Shown one piece after another: positions 1-14,600 of a stretch of DNA of 63,701 bases; the stretch's first letter is position 1, and every line of letters begins with the position of its first letter. Made by a program: the position numbers and the translations under genes. Origin of the DNA: Reticulitermes lucifugus (lineage: Eukaryota > Arthropoda > Insecta > Blattodea > Rhinotermitidae); contig JAKCWW010000161.1 in assembly GCA_026260175.1 (NCBI GenBank), forward strand, positions 24,621 to 88,321, read 5' to 3'. Under the pieces are notes generated by a model. It saw nothing but the letters and a program-made list of their open reading frames with translations. It had not been told where the DNA came from and did no database searches.

Positions 1-450
1 CCTATTCCATGTCAATATATATTTTCATTAATGAACTTTATTTTAAACAATCAAGAACATTTTTAAACAAATTCATCTATGCACAGTATAAACACCAGGA
101 ATAAGCACCACCTGCAAAGACCAAATGCCAACCTATCATGTTACCAAAAAAGTACATTCTATGCCAGTAGCAGAATTTTCAACAGACTCCCTCTGAGTCT
201 CATAAGTCTTAAGAATGAAAAGACAAAATTTAAAGTAGCATTAAGAAAACACTTAAATACTCACTCCTTTTACTCAGTAGATGAATTTTTTATGTATACT
301 GATGGTTCATAGTGAGGTATGTAACATGTTTATAGTGTTCAAATGTGCAATTCTATAGTCTGTATAGCTGTATATTTGTATATTATGACTTATTCCACAT
401 CCAGTTGTCACGTCGTCAGACTTATGGATCCATGGAATGTATGTATATTG
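1..450 (+). mobile_element. 3' end of a Jockey-like LINE
   Basis: The plus strand encodes the C-terminus of a non-LTR retrotransposon ORF2 (79-312): RNKHHLQRPNANLSCYQKS, IFNRLPLSL and the tail FYSVDEFF, then stop. The same FYSVDEF tail occurs in the minus-strand LINE at about 3090. The 5' part of the element is outside the window; the rest up to about 450 looks like its 3' UTR. Confidence 0.65.
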
Positions 451-483
451 TTATTTCTGTTTGTGTAATTCATACTTTTATAG

Positions 484-530
484 GAATCCCTGATGATGAT
501 CCCAGGAGGAATCGAAACATGTTGGCTTAG
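484..530 (+). ncRNA. hammerhead ribozyme-like motif A (core intact)
   Basis: CUGAUGA at 490-496, an imperfect helix II GAUCC with GGA-AUC (one bulged A), GAAAC at 514-518, a two-base loop and GUU at 521-523. Helix I pairs ...UCC with GG.... It lies just past the LINE tail and 490 bp before SH3BP5 exon 1. No second arm is seen around it. Confidence 0.45.
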
Positions 531-1021
531 TCTAAGGATATTGTAATATATAATATCTAAAATAATAAGAGTGCATTTTGTTGGTTTAAGTATTGTGTGT
601 TCAAGTTATAATGCACTGAAAATGGGTTGGAATTTCTAATAAACTCTGTAGCAACATAGCCACACGGCATACCTTGAATAAATTTTGATTTGCGCTCTCG
701 TAAGTTCGATACGTAATCCTCGAGATCGACTGTTTCGAGAGATAATCCGTGGTTTCGAGCATTGTGATTTCGAGATATTGAAGTACTATGAAGAAGTAAG
801 AAGCAGTAGTAATCTGTGCTCGAAATCGTCATAATAGAAATTAAACTTCCGAGAGTTTTACTACGGAAGGCTGATAACGATATGACCTTGCATAGCTGAA
901 ACATTACGCAGGAGCAATTGGATTTTGGACGAGAGTGGGCGGGAAGCGATGCTGCTGTTTGAAGTCTGGATTAGTTGCTATATTCACAAAGGGAGTAAGC
1001 ATTAGAGGACTGTATATTCTT

Positions 1022-1135
1022 ATGGGGACTGCTGGTAGAAGTTTGGGAAGAGTCAGTCTCCACGAAAGGTCATGGAGCATCCTCGCACTGCCCTAGATGA
1101 AAGTGGAGATGCAGATCTGGACCCCAGAATACAGG
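1022..1135 (+). CDS. SH3BP5: SH3BP5 first coding exon
   Basis: Encodes 38 residues ending LDPRIQ at a GTAACA donor. It is phase 0 and joins the exon at 7587 across a 6.45 kb intron. It is too short and too far from the other exons to stand out as an open frame. Recognition rests on the conserved DPRIQ-ELEKLN junction of the family. The upstream 680-960 stretch is unusually CpG-rich for this window and probably holds the promoter. Confidence 0.8.
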
Positions 1136-1494
1136 TAACAAAGGATACCACTAAAGCATAAAATACTAGGAAGGTTTTATTTTATGTTTCCCGAAAGATA
1201 ATTGTATGTGTATGTATGAGTGCTCTGGCATAAGTAGGTGTAACAAATAGAATATACAGGTTGAACGCTTTCCAGACGTTCATTCATTATGCGTACAAAC
1301 AACGATGACCCCTGTGAATGTCACATATTGAAATGCCTCATAAAGAGTGCTTTTGTATTTATTATAGTAAGTTTTTTTCACTTTGCCTTGATCGTACATT
1401 TGTTTGTTTGCTGTTTTGTTTACTCATGCTTTCTTTGTAATTGTCCACTATTCTGTTGAGTGCACTGAAATTAACAAAGAAAATATTATTATTA

Positions 1495-1529
<35 letters not shown>

Positions 1530-4500
1530 GGTAGTAGTAGTAGTTTTCTTTCCTTACTAACCGTGCTGTCATTTGTGGGAGCATTGGATAGTATTCACGA
1601 GTAGCAATCAGTGCTTGTTGCAACAAAATACTAATCTCATTATTTATAGTTTAGTTTAGCTTATGCCAAGAATGAAGACCCTTTTTTTTAGGAAATGGTC
1701 AGATTACATTTTGTTGTGGCATCCAGTATTACACAGAATAATTGTCTGTAGTTTGCCTGTCTTTGCTTTTTTGAAAACCCTAATTCAGCAGTGATTGTAC
1801 CACAGACCTGATTATCTCTGGTATTGAACAATTTGAGCACCATTCTTTTGTTTAGCAGTTATTTGTGATATGGTACACAGTTGGAGGAGATTTAATTTGT
1901 ATTTCCAGTGTTATGAAGTTTGGCTTGTGTGATGATTAGAAGATGCAGAATGTGGATTGATCTCCACATGGATCACCTACTTACCCTGATGATACAAAAT
2001 TGTCCGCTTGTAAATAGGCTGATTTCTAGTTCAAATAAAAATTATCATGCTGCAGTTTTATCATTTGAAGTTCTGTCACAAATCAGATGTGGCTTAAATA
2101 AAAACAGCTGTGTAAGTTGTACCCTTAAATAGTAAATTCAGTGTGAACACTGTGACTCAAGCAGTGTTAGACTAATATTCTACCTTATGCCATATACTTC
2201 TGCTTCTGTGATGCATGTTGTTAGTGCTTCCTTCAGCATCAGTAACAGTGAGGCCTCAAGCAATGTTAGATTGGTATTGTACTTTATGCTGTGTACTTGT
2301 TAGAGTAATGTGGTTAATGTGCTTCTGTGATGCATGTTATAACTGCTCCATCAGCATCAGTAACGGTGAGACATCTGCCAAATCTAATTGATCATAACCT
2401 TGCCTTAAATACAACACCTATGTATGTGTCAACACCTTTTCTTAATTGTTACTGATTTTTATTGCTCCAACATGCTTCAAACCAGTCAGTTCATTCCCAA
2501 GGTTTCTGTAAACTGAGACAACTGTTAAACAAGTTTTACAGCATATGGATGGTATCTGATGTTTGACATTATTAAAATGAATGAATGAATGAAGCTTAAC
2601 TGTATTGTATGTGGTAGTATGATGGAAGTTAAAATCATCATTTAAAGTATTAAAATTATTTGAATTCCCATAATAATAATAATACATATGCTAGATATAA
2701 GCTTCATTTATTCATTTTAACAGTGTCTGTTATCAGTTATATTTATATATTTATATTTACATTCCTATTTCTTAGATCCATCTTCTGCCATACACGGATT
2801 GAATATGAAATTGGTCATAGTTAAGATACGGATGTAAATAGCATCTATGTCCAATAGTAACAAGACAAGTTACAAAGAAACACAATACAAACAATGTAAC
2901 AAATGAGAAGTGGAATAGTAATAATTATAAATAACATACCCACATTATATATTCACACAGTAAACGTCCAGTAATACAAAGAATAGCAATCCATTATCCA
3001 TAGTTATGTATAGTAACAATGCATATAAAATTAGTTCATACATCATAAAATTTATACATAATTAAATTATTATTAGCTAACAATGCGTAAGGTAGACAAG
3101 AACTCATCAACAGAATAAAAAACATTCATTGCGAGATACCTTCATAAATCATTCCGAAACCTGGATGTATTATTTTGGAGATTAACTGTATTAGAAGGTA
3201 GTGCATTAAATACTTTTATTGATGAATAAAATATACCTTTCTGAATAGCAAAAAGTTTCATGGATGGTATATGAAGTTTATATTTCTGCCTCATGTTTAT
3301 ACCATGAAGTATGTAATTAGTCAGATATCTGGGTTTCCTACTACAGACATCACCATGGCATAAATATATATACTAGGTACAGTAAGTATGTCTAACTTCT
3401 TGAAAGCCTCTGTACAGGAACTCGTATGTCCTAGTCCCAGCATAATCCTTACGACCCTTTTTTGAATCAAGAATGCATTTTGCAGTGATGCTGAAGAACT
3501 CCAAAAAATAATTCCATAACTGACTATAGAATAGAAATATGCAAAATAAACCATTCATAATGTTTTTAGATTAAGTGTATAAGATAGTTTCCTCATCATG
3601 TAACAGACAGAGCTCAGCTTTTTTGACAGTTCTTCTGAGTGCAATTTCCAGTTTAGGTGACTATCTAGTTGTAGACCAAAGAATCTGATAGATTCAGCAA
3701 CTTTAAGATTTAACTATATTTGTCTCATTTAGATTTAGGATTAACTGATTTTTTTGAAACCAATTCGGCAATGCAAGTTAGTATTGAATTTAACTTGAAA
3801 TTTAATGCATTATAATCACTAGATGAGACAAGTATGCTAGTATCATCCGCAAAAAGTATGATGTTAGAAGATTCGTTGACTATGGATGGAAAGTCATTTA
3901 AGTATAAATTGAACAGCAAAGGACCCAGTACAGATCTCTGTGGTACTCCATGTTTAACTGCTTCCCAGTCTGAAAAATAAGAAAGTAGATTAAAAAAAAT
4001 TTAGAGTAACCCTTTGTTTCCTGTTACTCAAGTAAGACTTTAACCAATTCAAGATTGCTCCTCTAATCCCATAATACATATTCCAATTTTGAAGGTAAGA
4101 GAGAATGGTTTACACAGTCAAACGGCTTAGTTAGATCACAGAAGATTCCTGTTATATATTCTTTCTTATTCCAAGCATTAAATATTGTTTGTACAAGCTT
4201 AAAAGTGGTGGTTACTGTAGACACATTATCTCTCAAACTGTGTTGTTCTTGGATCAGTATGTTATGTTGTGCTAGGTGTCGTTTTAGTCTACGAAAGATG
4301 AGTAATTTTAGAAAAACCTGTTAGTAAGGAAATGGGTCTATAATTAGATATCTGCAACCTTTGACCCTTTGTAAAATGAGGTTGAACCTCACCGTACTTT
4401 AATCGATCTGGATAAATACCTATGGCTAGTGATTTATTAAAAATTATAGTGAGAGGCTTACTGATATAATCAGCACTTAATTTGAAAATTTTACTGGTTA

Positions 4501-5624
4501 TGCCGTCATAACCACTTGATTTTATATTTTTAATGGAAAATATTGTACATTTAACCTCTGAATCTGTAATTGGGATATTGATAATTTCGGGAAATCCATC
4601 AGGGAAAACTTCCATTCGTAAACCAATAGGGGGGTCAAAGTTAAGTTGTGAATTAATTAGACCATCTACTGTGGTTAAAAAATAGTCATTAAAAACCTCA
4701 GCAGCTTGGGTAAGTGGAACAGTTTTGTTACCTAGTTTGAGTTCTAATGTAGTAAAGTTCTCTTTATTTTTTGTTGCTATTTTGTTATTTGTTATAGACC
4801 ATTCTGTGTTTGATTTGTTGGTAGATGTAGCTAATAATTCATTATAATACTTTCTTTACCCTCTCTTATTGCTTTGCTTAATTTTTTGAGATATTGGGCA
4901 TAATAGGCTTTGAATTTGGAGCTTATGTTGTATTTACTGAGGATGTGTAGCAATTTCTTGCACTTGCATAATATTCTTATATCTGTAGTAATCCAGTGAT
5001 TACTTTTTGTCATGCTAGAAACACATTGGATAGGAAAACAAGATTCAAACAATCTTAACAAGGTACTTAAAAATGTGTTGAAACTATAATTAATATTAGA
5101 GCAACATGTTACATTATCCATCCATATGCTATAAAGCTGTGAATGGTCTAAGCTTATGGGACCCATGAGAATTAACCACCAGGTGTGAAACATGTCAGGT
5201 CAATAAAAATGAGTACATCTAATGAAAGATGTTGTGTCAGATGGAATGTTACAATCTGTTAATGAGTAATACAAAAGATTGGAGATCAAAACAGACCTCA
5301 TCCTTCACAAAGCATCTGAAGCCAAAAATTTATTAATGTTAGATTTGGTGAGTTTATGGGGAAGGGTCATTGCATACGGTTCCCACGTCCAGTCCATCAG
5401 TTGGGAAATATTTCATTTACATTCACACTGTTCTGGAAATGTGGTAGAGCCCCATGTTGTTAAAAAATCTTTTCCAGCTTTGGCATGGAGATTTAAGACA
5501 CTTGTGGTCCATGTATGTTTGGTGAAGGTCTTGTGCTACTTTATCCTTTTTTCACTCATAGAACTGTCATTTACAGAGCATTTGTACAAATGAAGAATAG
5601 ACTGGTTATGTGGTGAATGTCTCC

Positions 5625-5657
<33 letters not shown>

Positions 5658-8600
5658 CTAAAGTGTTATTGTACTATTGGAACACATTTAGTGTCATGTT
5701 CAACACCTTCTCCATTCTGGTAATGCAAACTAGGCACTACATTCAAACTTTCTGAGTTGGACTGTTAGAAGATCATAATTTCCTTTACTTGTCTTTGATA
5801 TTATTACCTCTTAAACAACAAACTGACATACATTATATATCATTAATTAGAAAGTACCAACAGTAATGTACAAATTTAATATATAACCCAAAGTTGTTAG
5901 AGGATCATTTTAACTCCGACATGTTTCTGTGGCACATATACCACCATCATCAGGTAGAAAGCTCACACTGAAAGCTGGAACACCACTGGTAAGGTAAAGT
6001 CCTTCTTGCTATGTACACATTGCCAGAGTCACTTCACAGAAATTCATGCCCATAGAAATTTGTACATTATGGTTGGTAGTTTCTAGTTAATAATTCAATA
6101 AAATGCACAGTGTGAACAACGCAGTGAAATTATATATCATGTTGGATTTGTGTGTATCAGGTGTTTTCCATTCCTCAGAGAAATTCTGTTTTATCTGTAT
6201 AGGTTGAATATGTAATTTATGGAATGGCGTAATCGTAACTTGAATTGGTCAGAACACAAACCTTTGCTGTTTCATACTGTTTCAGTCAACCAGTAGGACA
6301 TGCTGGGTGACTTGGCAGGACATGAGGTCTTGAAATAAGAACTTCCGTTAGTGGTTGATATAATATTTAAATGTATATACTTGTAAAGGTACACTTTTTC
6401 GGAAAGAGAATTCTTGTTTTGGTATAACGACTGTGACTGGTGGGATGCAAGATGCAAAGGTTAAGAATCGCTCCCACAGATTAGTGTAATAAACTGATCC
6501 ATACCCAAGTATCATTGTGTTGCTGTTATAAAGATGAGGGCAAGCAAATATAGACTTTCTCAGAACTGATGCCCCAACCAGCTAGATTTCACATACTATG
6601 ACATTATTTTGATGTCTACATTGAAGGTGTGATGGCCTGTTTAAGGAAAATGTTTTGAAATGTATTTAGAGCATAAACAAAATGTGCTGAATTTTTATAA
6701 TTACTGCACTAAATTTAAAACTGAAATATGTCCTAGTGTGTCCCTTTAAATTCATTATTCACAGTCATCTCTCTGCTTGGTGCTGCATAAACATTGCAGT
6801 TGAAAAAGTGATAAATAAACCTAGAATTAAGAACCCAACCCCACTCTCTGTCTCTTAGAACTCCTCCACTTCCTGCTGGAGGAGAAGTAACAAAATTTAG
6901 ATCAGTTTTTTCTTTTGCTTGTGTGTGTGTGTGTGTGTGCACGTATGTACGTATGTTTGTGTTTATTTATTTCTTTATTTGTTTGCTTGCTTGTTTGTTT
7001 AAACATAGATTGTTGAGCAACACCTCATCAAATGCAAGGTTATGTAACGTTCAGTGAGATATGATGATTATGAATAGTGAATTGTGAAGAACTGTGGAGG
7101 AAGTGTGTCATGTTTCAAGATACTGTCCTGAAATGTAATGAAAGCCAGCCACATACATATGCTTTAGGATAAGCAGTGCCTTGTCTAATTTTTCAAGATG
7201 GGAACATCCCAGATAGAAGTCACATGCATCGCTGCTACCCCAACATGCCAGATTATTAGTTGGAACTCATCTTGTGTACAGACATGTATATTTACTCACC
7301 ATGGGCTGGATGGTCCAGGGATCAAATTCCAGTGGGGGTTAGATTTTCCGCACCTGTCCAGACTGGCCCTGGGACCCACCCAGCCTCCTATACAATGGTA
7401 CTGGGTCATTCCCAGGGGTAAAGTGGCTGGGACATGGCATTAACCACCCACCTCCATCTAGTGCTGAGGTTAAAGAAAGAGTAAAGCTATGCCTCCACTC
7501 CTCCTGTGTGCCTTCATGGTAGGCTATAGGGTGAACTTTGATTTTATATATATGTATAAGAACTAACCTATTTATTTTCTTTTCAGATTGAATTAGAGAA
7601 ACTGAACAGTGCAACTAATGAAATCAACAAATTAGAAATAGAATTAGATGTAAGTATTTCACTTAACTGAATTTTAGGGCTGGGATGTGTGTAACAGTAT
7701 TTTGGAAACTTGTTGCATGAAATTAAATATTGCCCTCACATTTAGTTGTCAGGCACGGAAGACATTATGATACTGTACATTCTGACCTATTTTCTTGGTA
7801 AGGTTTTGCTTTCTGAAGCTCATAATGGAGAGGAGGTGGACTTCTGCCAGAACAAAGGAAATGTATGCATATTGTAGCAGTTCTGCCACATTTACTCTGT
7901 TAGTACCTCTAGATTTTCAATTCATGAATACAGCAGTCTTATGAATAGTGTGAAACAGATGGGGCAGACAAGTGGACAGGCAGAAAGATGAAGGGGCATA
8001 ATGTCTTCTTGTACACTCTGTGAAACAAAAATCAGGAACCTCGAATTTTCTAAGTCCCAAACCAGAAGTGATACCTGCTATTATAATTCCAGTCATTCAT
8101 ACTGTCCCTGTATTTGTCTGCGTTTGGCTCTTCTCAGCCTTCCATTCCTTACAGTTATTCATGCCAGATATATTTTAATGAAAGGCACCAACATATGTGC
8201 ATAATAGACATGGATTAATGTTCATTAATTTTCAAAGGTATGTGACTGCATTTCATGGCAAAGCATTGATGAAGACTGCACTGTAATTGAACATCCATAT
8301 TCACTTGTAGCTGAGTGGACAAGGCAGGAGGCTAGTATTCAGTTTTCTGTTTTCACATGCTGAGTTCACAGAAATACAAATTTAAACTTTTCGGTTATAT
8401 TATTTAACTGTATGTTTCAAAAGTTATTTGTGCTGGATTGTTCAGGCTAGAGGTATGAGTGAAGCAGATGTATGTGTTATTTGTTTGTGATTTGTGTATT
8501 CCTGGCATTCTTATTTAAAGTGTTCACATTCAAATGTGACTACTTTATTTGCAAAACATAACATGATTTACAAGCATTTTGTTCTTGTTTCTTGAAGTAA

Positions 8601-11600
8601 ATTACTTACTTATACGGAAGTGAATCAGTATGGTAGCACTTAGAAAGATCTAGTGTTATGGCCTGGAGTCTTTAATATAATGTCCCAGAAATTTTGAGCT
8701 TCAACTACAGACTGAATTTATCTTGGCATGGACTCAGTTAGGGATCAAATGTAATGGTGAAATGCTTAATTAAGAACAGCGCCATGAAGATATATGGGGG
8801 AGTGAGGTATCACACCATGTGTTCTTACCCTGGGCACTATATGCCTCAGCCATTTTACCTCCAAGAAAAGAGGCCTCAGTACCCAATGGGCCCCAGAGCC
8901 ATTCAAGATGCTATGGAGAAGTGAAAAATCCCTTGGGAATTTAAAACATGTTCATTGTTGCAGCTTGTAACCTAGATCCTACACTAAATGAGTTGTCCCA
9001 GTGTGATGGTGGTGGTGATGATGATGATGATTGGAGATTCTTTTTTTTCTTTCTAGATGTATATGCCCACTAGAAATAGACCACAGAACTTATTTCATCA
9101 CACTCTCACGTTTTGTCAAGTAAAGATGTATTTACATGACGTGTATTTCATGTCATTATTCTGGAACTGCTCTGACTTTTGTGCATTTGCCATTTGATGC
9201 TGCATAATGAGTGCAGTTGACAGTTCATCATTGAAGAAGACTGCAAATTGTGTACTCCATGGCATAATACACACACGTTACCAAGGTGTTCTTTTCTTTT
9301 AAAACATCATACGTTTTCATAGTACATGCACAACCGTAATTCAGTTTATGCCCATAAGAAAAGTATGGCCTTTTCAGTGCTGATGTCCATGAAACTCAGA
9401 AAGGTTGAAGAGCATGATGTGCAGATCTCTCACCTGAATTTTACCCAAATTGGACAATAAATGTGGAAAGTACGCATAGAAATTTATTTATTGCCCGAAG
9501 TAACTTATGGCTCTTTACCTCACCAATATTTATGAAACTCACAGTTGCTCACCAGACTTATGTGGAAATCTTCTGTACTGAATTTTAGCCAAATCGGACA
9601 GAAAATGTATAAAAGAGGGCAAAGTTTCATGTATGCTCTTAAGTGAAATATGGCTTTCACTGCACTGATCTTATGAAACTCACAGTGGTGCGTTGGCATT
9701 ACTTGGAGATCTTCTGTGCTGAATTTCACCAAAATATGTCAAGAAATGTGGAAATTATGGGTTGAAATTAATTTATGCCGTTAAGTAAAGTATGACTGTT
9801 ACTGTGCCAATTCTCATCACACTCATGCTTCCTCAACAACTTTTTTTTAAAAGAATTGCTATACCAAATTCCATGAACATCTGACAGATGGTTTTGTCAC
9901 TGATACTGGGTCATGGACAGACGTGGTCTCCACAAAGGGCATCTTTCGTAAACAGCACCAATTATTCTAGGAACATATTCTTTTTACTCTATACTGTTTA
10001 ACCCCTTCAATTACAGTAAACATTAGCTTCTTTCTTTAACGTACAGGAAGCAAACACAACATTCAGACTGCTTTTAAATGAATCAACACGTCGTTTAAAG
10101 CTGCTGAGTAAGAAGTTAGGAAGCTGTATTGAATATGCTCGACCATACTATGACTCTCTTGAAGTGGCAAAGAAGGCTCAGCTGGAATGCCAGAGAGCAG
10201 CTGTTCAGTTTCAGAGGGCCAATGGTATGTATCCTTCAAACCCTGTTTCTTGGATGTTGTTGCGGCTGCAGGTAACAGTAAATTGGCTGTAAAAAGAGCA
10301 GCATGGAAGGGCTGTTCGAATTTCCATAAAACATGAGGGGAGTCACTACGTCCCAGCAGCCAAATTAAAGTAAGTGAGACAATTACCGGAATAAATCATT
10401 TATTTTGTATGTAGTCCCCCAAACTATTAATACACTTGTCCAGTCATTCTACCACTGTCTGAAAATGAGCTGTGCAATAATGCATCAGCTGTTGTAACCA
10501 AATACAGGAAATTTTGTGATATACATATTCCTCTATATGTTTCTTTACAGTAGCCTGATGGTGGCTTAACAAAAAGTTGAAATATGTAGCTACACTTACA
10601 AGCAAATCAGTTTGTTGTATTAATAAATAGTTGTGTTTGCTCTCAGTTGTCTGTGTGCATGCATTAAACAATGGGGTGCCTCACATTAGGAACTGACACA
10701 CACTGCAGACTGAAGTGGTAACTTGTAAAAGCTATTTTATTTTACAGAGATTCATCAGGCAGCTAAGGAGACAGTAGCCTTGGCAGAGCAGCGATTTCTC
10801 AGCAAGCAACATGAATGGCAGTTCGATAATGCATGGCAGGAAATGCTTAATCATGCCACCATCAAGGTGTGGAACTTGTGACAATTTATTGAAGAATTTA
10901 TAAAAATGAAATAGAGAAACCACAGTTATTGAATGTGATCGTTGGGAGAGTCAGCTCTTTGACGTGGAAATGTCATGTAGTATTAATGGATTAAGTTTAA
11001 TAACCTTACATCACAGCATAAACAAAATAATGTAGTTCAGAAGAATGTATTTTTAAGATTCGGTACTTAGCAAACATCTGATCTGACACTGTGTAAACTG
11101 TTTCATACATCAAAGAAGACATTTCTTCTTTATTATACATACCGATACTGACTGACCAACTAACTAACCAAACAACCCACCAGCAAACTTCATTGAATGG
11201 GATCCTTCTTGAGAAGATAATTGTTCCTCAGCTAGTCAAGGAATTCCCAGTATTTTATGGGACGAGCAGGTTAATTACATCTTTAAGAAGAGCCCACTAC
11301 TTGTCCCTGTCCTGAGCCAGATGAATCGAGTCTGCATCCTCCAGTTTCTTTCAGATCCATTTTAATTACCTGTGTAACATTTCATAGCATGATGGTTTTT
11401 TACAGTGAGGAGTTCGTAGCCCCTCACCCAACCTCCAAACTGGAGGACCACACCCTCTCAGCTGTCCATGACTGCTTATTCAGTATACTGTATTATGTTC
11501 TCTGCTTACAGAGAGTGACACTACATTAAACATTTAAAGCCTGACAGTTACTTTATGTACACCAGGTTTAACATTCAAAAATTGTACATGGTGCTCACAT

Positions 11601-14600
11601 TGCATTCATGTGTCTTGTATGGATCTCAGAACAAACATAAACTTTTGCCTTAGGCAACGTTGATTGGTTTTTTTTATAACCAACATGGAGGTTCCACGTT
11701 TAAATATATATTTCTCATTTCCTAATTATCTCTCTATGTAATAAATATATGGGAATTTATTTCTTTATTGCTTAATTTTATGAAGTTCTTCCTCTTTTAT
11801 CTTTGTGTTCAGATTTATTACAGAAATAAGCTTTTTATTACAGTTTCACTTCGTTTCATATTTTATAGATAAAATAAGGTGTATGTAGGGGCAACATACT
11901 ATCTGGCAGCTATGGCTAGTCTCTTCCCATTGGCTCTGATACACTCATTGCTCACAAACTGATTAAATTTCCTGTTGCTTACCGCGGAGTCTGTGAACCA
12001 TCTGCTAGGTGCTCTACACATTTTGTGTGATACATATGCAGAGTAAAGCTGCTACAGGAAGTGCCATGTAAACTGAGACAACAGTTTTCAAGTACATGAG
12101 AAGTTTTCAAGCAACTGATGCTATTCTACACAGTAAGAAAACATACAGAAGACAAGTGCATTCTGCATCCATTTAAGATGACTGTTCTTCACAAAGTGTT
12201 TGACGCAGTTCATGAAGCAAGACTTAATTTGTGAACTGGTACCTTCTTGGTGTGCATAATAGAGAAATAGACCCCCACCCTTTCTGTTTAGTGGTGACAG
12301 TTGTTTGTAACTCAATGGGTATGTGAACTCAGACCAGCAGATATTGGTCTGCAGAAAATCCCGTGTCAATTCATGAAGTGCCATTACATGACTTGGTGTG
12401 TGGTGTGCTATGAATGCAACTGGGATTATTGGGCCCATTTTTTTTTTTCTGAAACCATGAATTCACACCAGTGTGTTACAGTATATAGTATATAGTGTGT
12501 ACAGTATACAGTGTATAATAATAGTCTTGACACTGAAGACAATCTGAAAGGAAGCATTTGAAACGTAATATCTTCAATTTCACCCACAGAACTTTGACGT
12601 GCAAAGAACTCTGTGTTTATATATGTAACACATGTTTGCAAGCTGAAGTAAATCATTTCCAGCACTTTCTATGAATGTGAGTAAAACCTAACGTTAACTG
12701 ACACACAGCAAGCTGAAAGAGTGGTTAATGCTGTGCGCCATGCCTTCACACAAAATGGCCTGTGTGAAGCGTGATGCAGGTTGCCAGATAATATAGTGTA
12801 TCTGTATTGCTTCATGGACATTGTTTCATATGAGTAGTGAAATTTGAGTTTCAAGATGCTATAGTAGTTTGGTGCTTTGTGTTATTACGTTATACCTGTT
12901 GACCTTTCAGAAGTGATATTAATATGTAAAAATACAGTACTTTGAAGCAGAAATGAAATGCTTCCTACATTAAAGGTTGACCAACAATCGATTCATTCTG
13001 TTGCTAATCAGGTCATGGATGCAGAGAACCAGAAAGCTGAAAGTGGAAGAGAGCACCAGAAAAGGGCCACTCTCTTCAATGCAGCTGAACAGAAAGTAAG
13101 TTTATGACTTCCAGTGACAGCAAACCATCGGCATGCATGCCACAGTTGGCGCGTTGAAAAAATTTCTGTGCCAGCAACATTCCATTCATCAGTAATTAAA
13201 TTACAAATCAAAACTTAATTTATATTTATGTGGGTTAGAAGGAAAGTGGTGTCTGTGTATGCAGAAATTTTCCTTCTTAAGGTTCAGAACATGGCCACAA
13301 AAAAGGTTTGCCATCCCTGGACTGTAGGAGTTCCTTTGTTTTTAAATTGTGATTGTCTTCATAGATTGCTCTTGTTACATTATTCTGAATCTCTTCAGTC
13401 ATCATCATCATCATCATTTTCTGAATCAAGGGTTTTGTACAGAATATACCTGTCTATATTGTCATCTTTTCTGTCCTCTGATTTTATTGATAAAATATTT
13501 TACAAGAACTTATTTCCTCTCATTCTGTCCACAAGTCAGAATCAGTGTCTTTCTTATCATATAGTTGATTATAATCAACTGCTTTGCTTCAGAGTAAAAG
13601 GCATTATTAATTTTTTTCTAATTGTTTGATAGTTAATAGTACTGAATCTGTAAACTGCATTAGCCCATCTGTGCTTTTCTTCCACAGTTCCTACAGTTTT
13701 TCCCTTTATGTCACACATGTAACCTGATTTTCTCAAAGTCATACTGTCTTCACTTTACTTGCTACAGTATATCTGAGGGAAGTGTGTACAGTTGCAAGAA
13801 TATATATTATATCCATGGCATTTAAAAATACATTGATAATTTTATAGAGTCTTACATAAATTTGCAATCTGCCCAGTGGGAATGGCTGGAAGCTATTACC
13901 ACCACATGTGGCCACAGAAACTTAGACCATGTTACTTAATCTGCTACTGCTTGCAGAAGCAACAAGTGTCAGCCAAACACATTACAGATGAAACTTACCC
14001 AGATAAATAAAACCAGGCCTTGTGAGGAAAGAAGATCAGTTGTTGATTTAACTGTTGAGTGGATTGAAGAGTCCAGTTACAAAAATTCACTCAGTGGGAT
14101 TACGCTGTTGCAATTCATGCACTGCTGTTGTCAGGATTGGTTTGAATGTCAGAAGTTTATTAGCAGTTTGTGTTGATGATGTTTCAAGCTTACCACCAAT
14201 TTCCTGCATTTTATTTTCAATTATGATCAGTAACAACCCTGCCTGTCTGCATTTATTTACTGTACTGTGTATTGACCTTTCATCTAGTGATGTTTCACAG
14301 AGATTAAGATAGCCATGGTCACAGGAATGGGCAAATGATCTGCACATGAACTGACACCATTGGTTATTGTGCACGTTATACATTAAGGACTGTATAAATT
14401 AGTGTTTGAAATTTACATTTGAAATATATGCAGTGAAATGTGTTTTGTCTTTCACAGGTACAACAGCTGGAACAGCGCCTTCACCGTAGCATAACTAAAT
14501 CACGCCCGTACTTTGAGGAGAAAGCATTGTGTCAGGGTCAACTTGCAGCACAAAAGGAGAGAGTAGAAGCATTACAGGATGCTGTGGCTAAAGTTAAGGG

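Noticed and set aside
557..904. 115-codon minus-strand open frame upstream of SH3BP5
   Set aside because: No recognisable motif, overlaps the CpG-rich promoter region, composition looks non-coding.
1404..1604. Open frame with Gly and Ser runs
   Set aside because: Produced by TTG/TGG/TAG trinucleotide microsatellites.
13228..13629. 133-codon plus-strand open frame in SH3BP5 intron 5
   Set aside because: Low-complexity Ser/Leu/Phe composition from T-rich DNA; not spliced into the gene.
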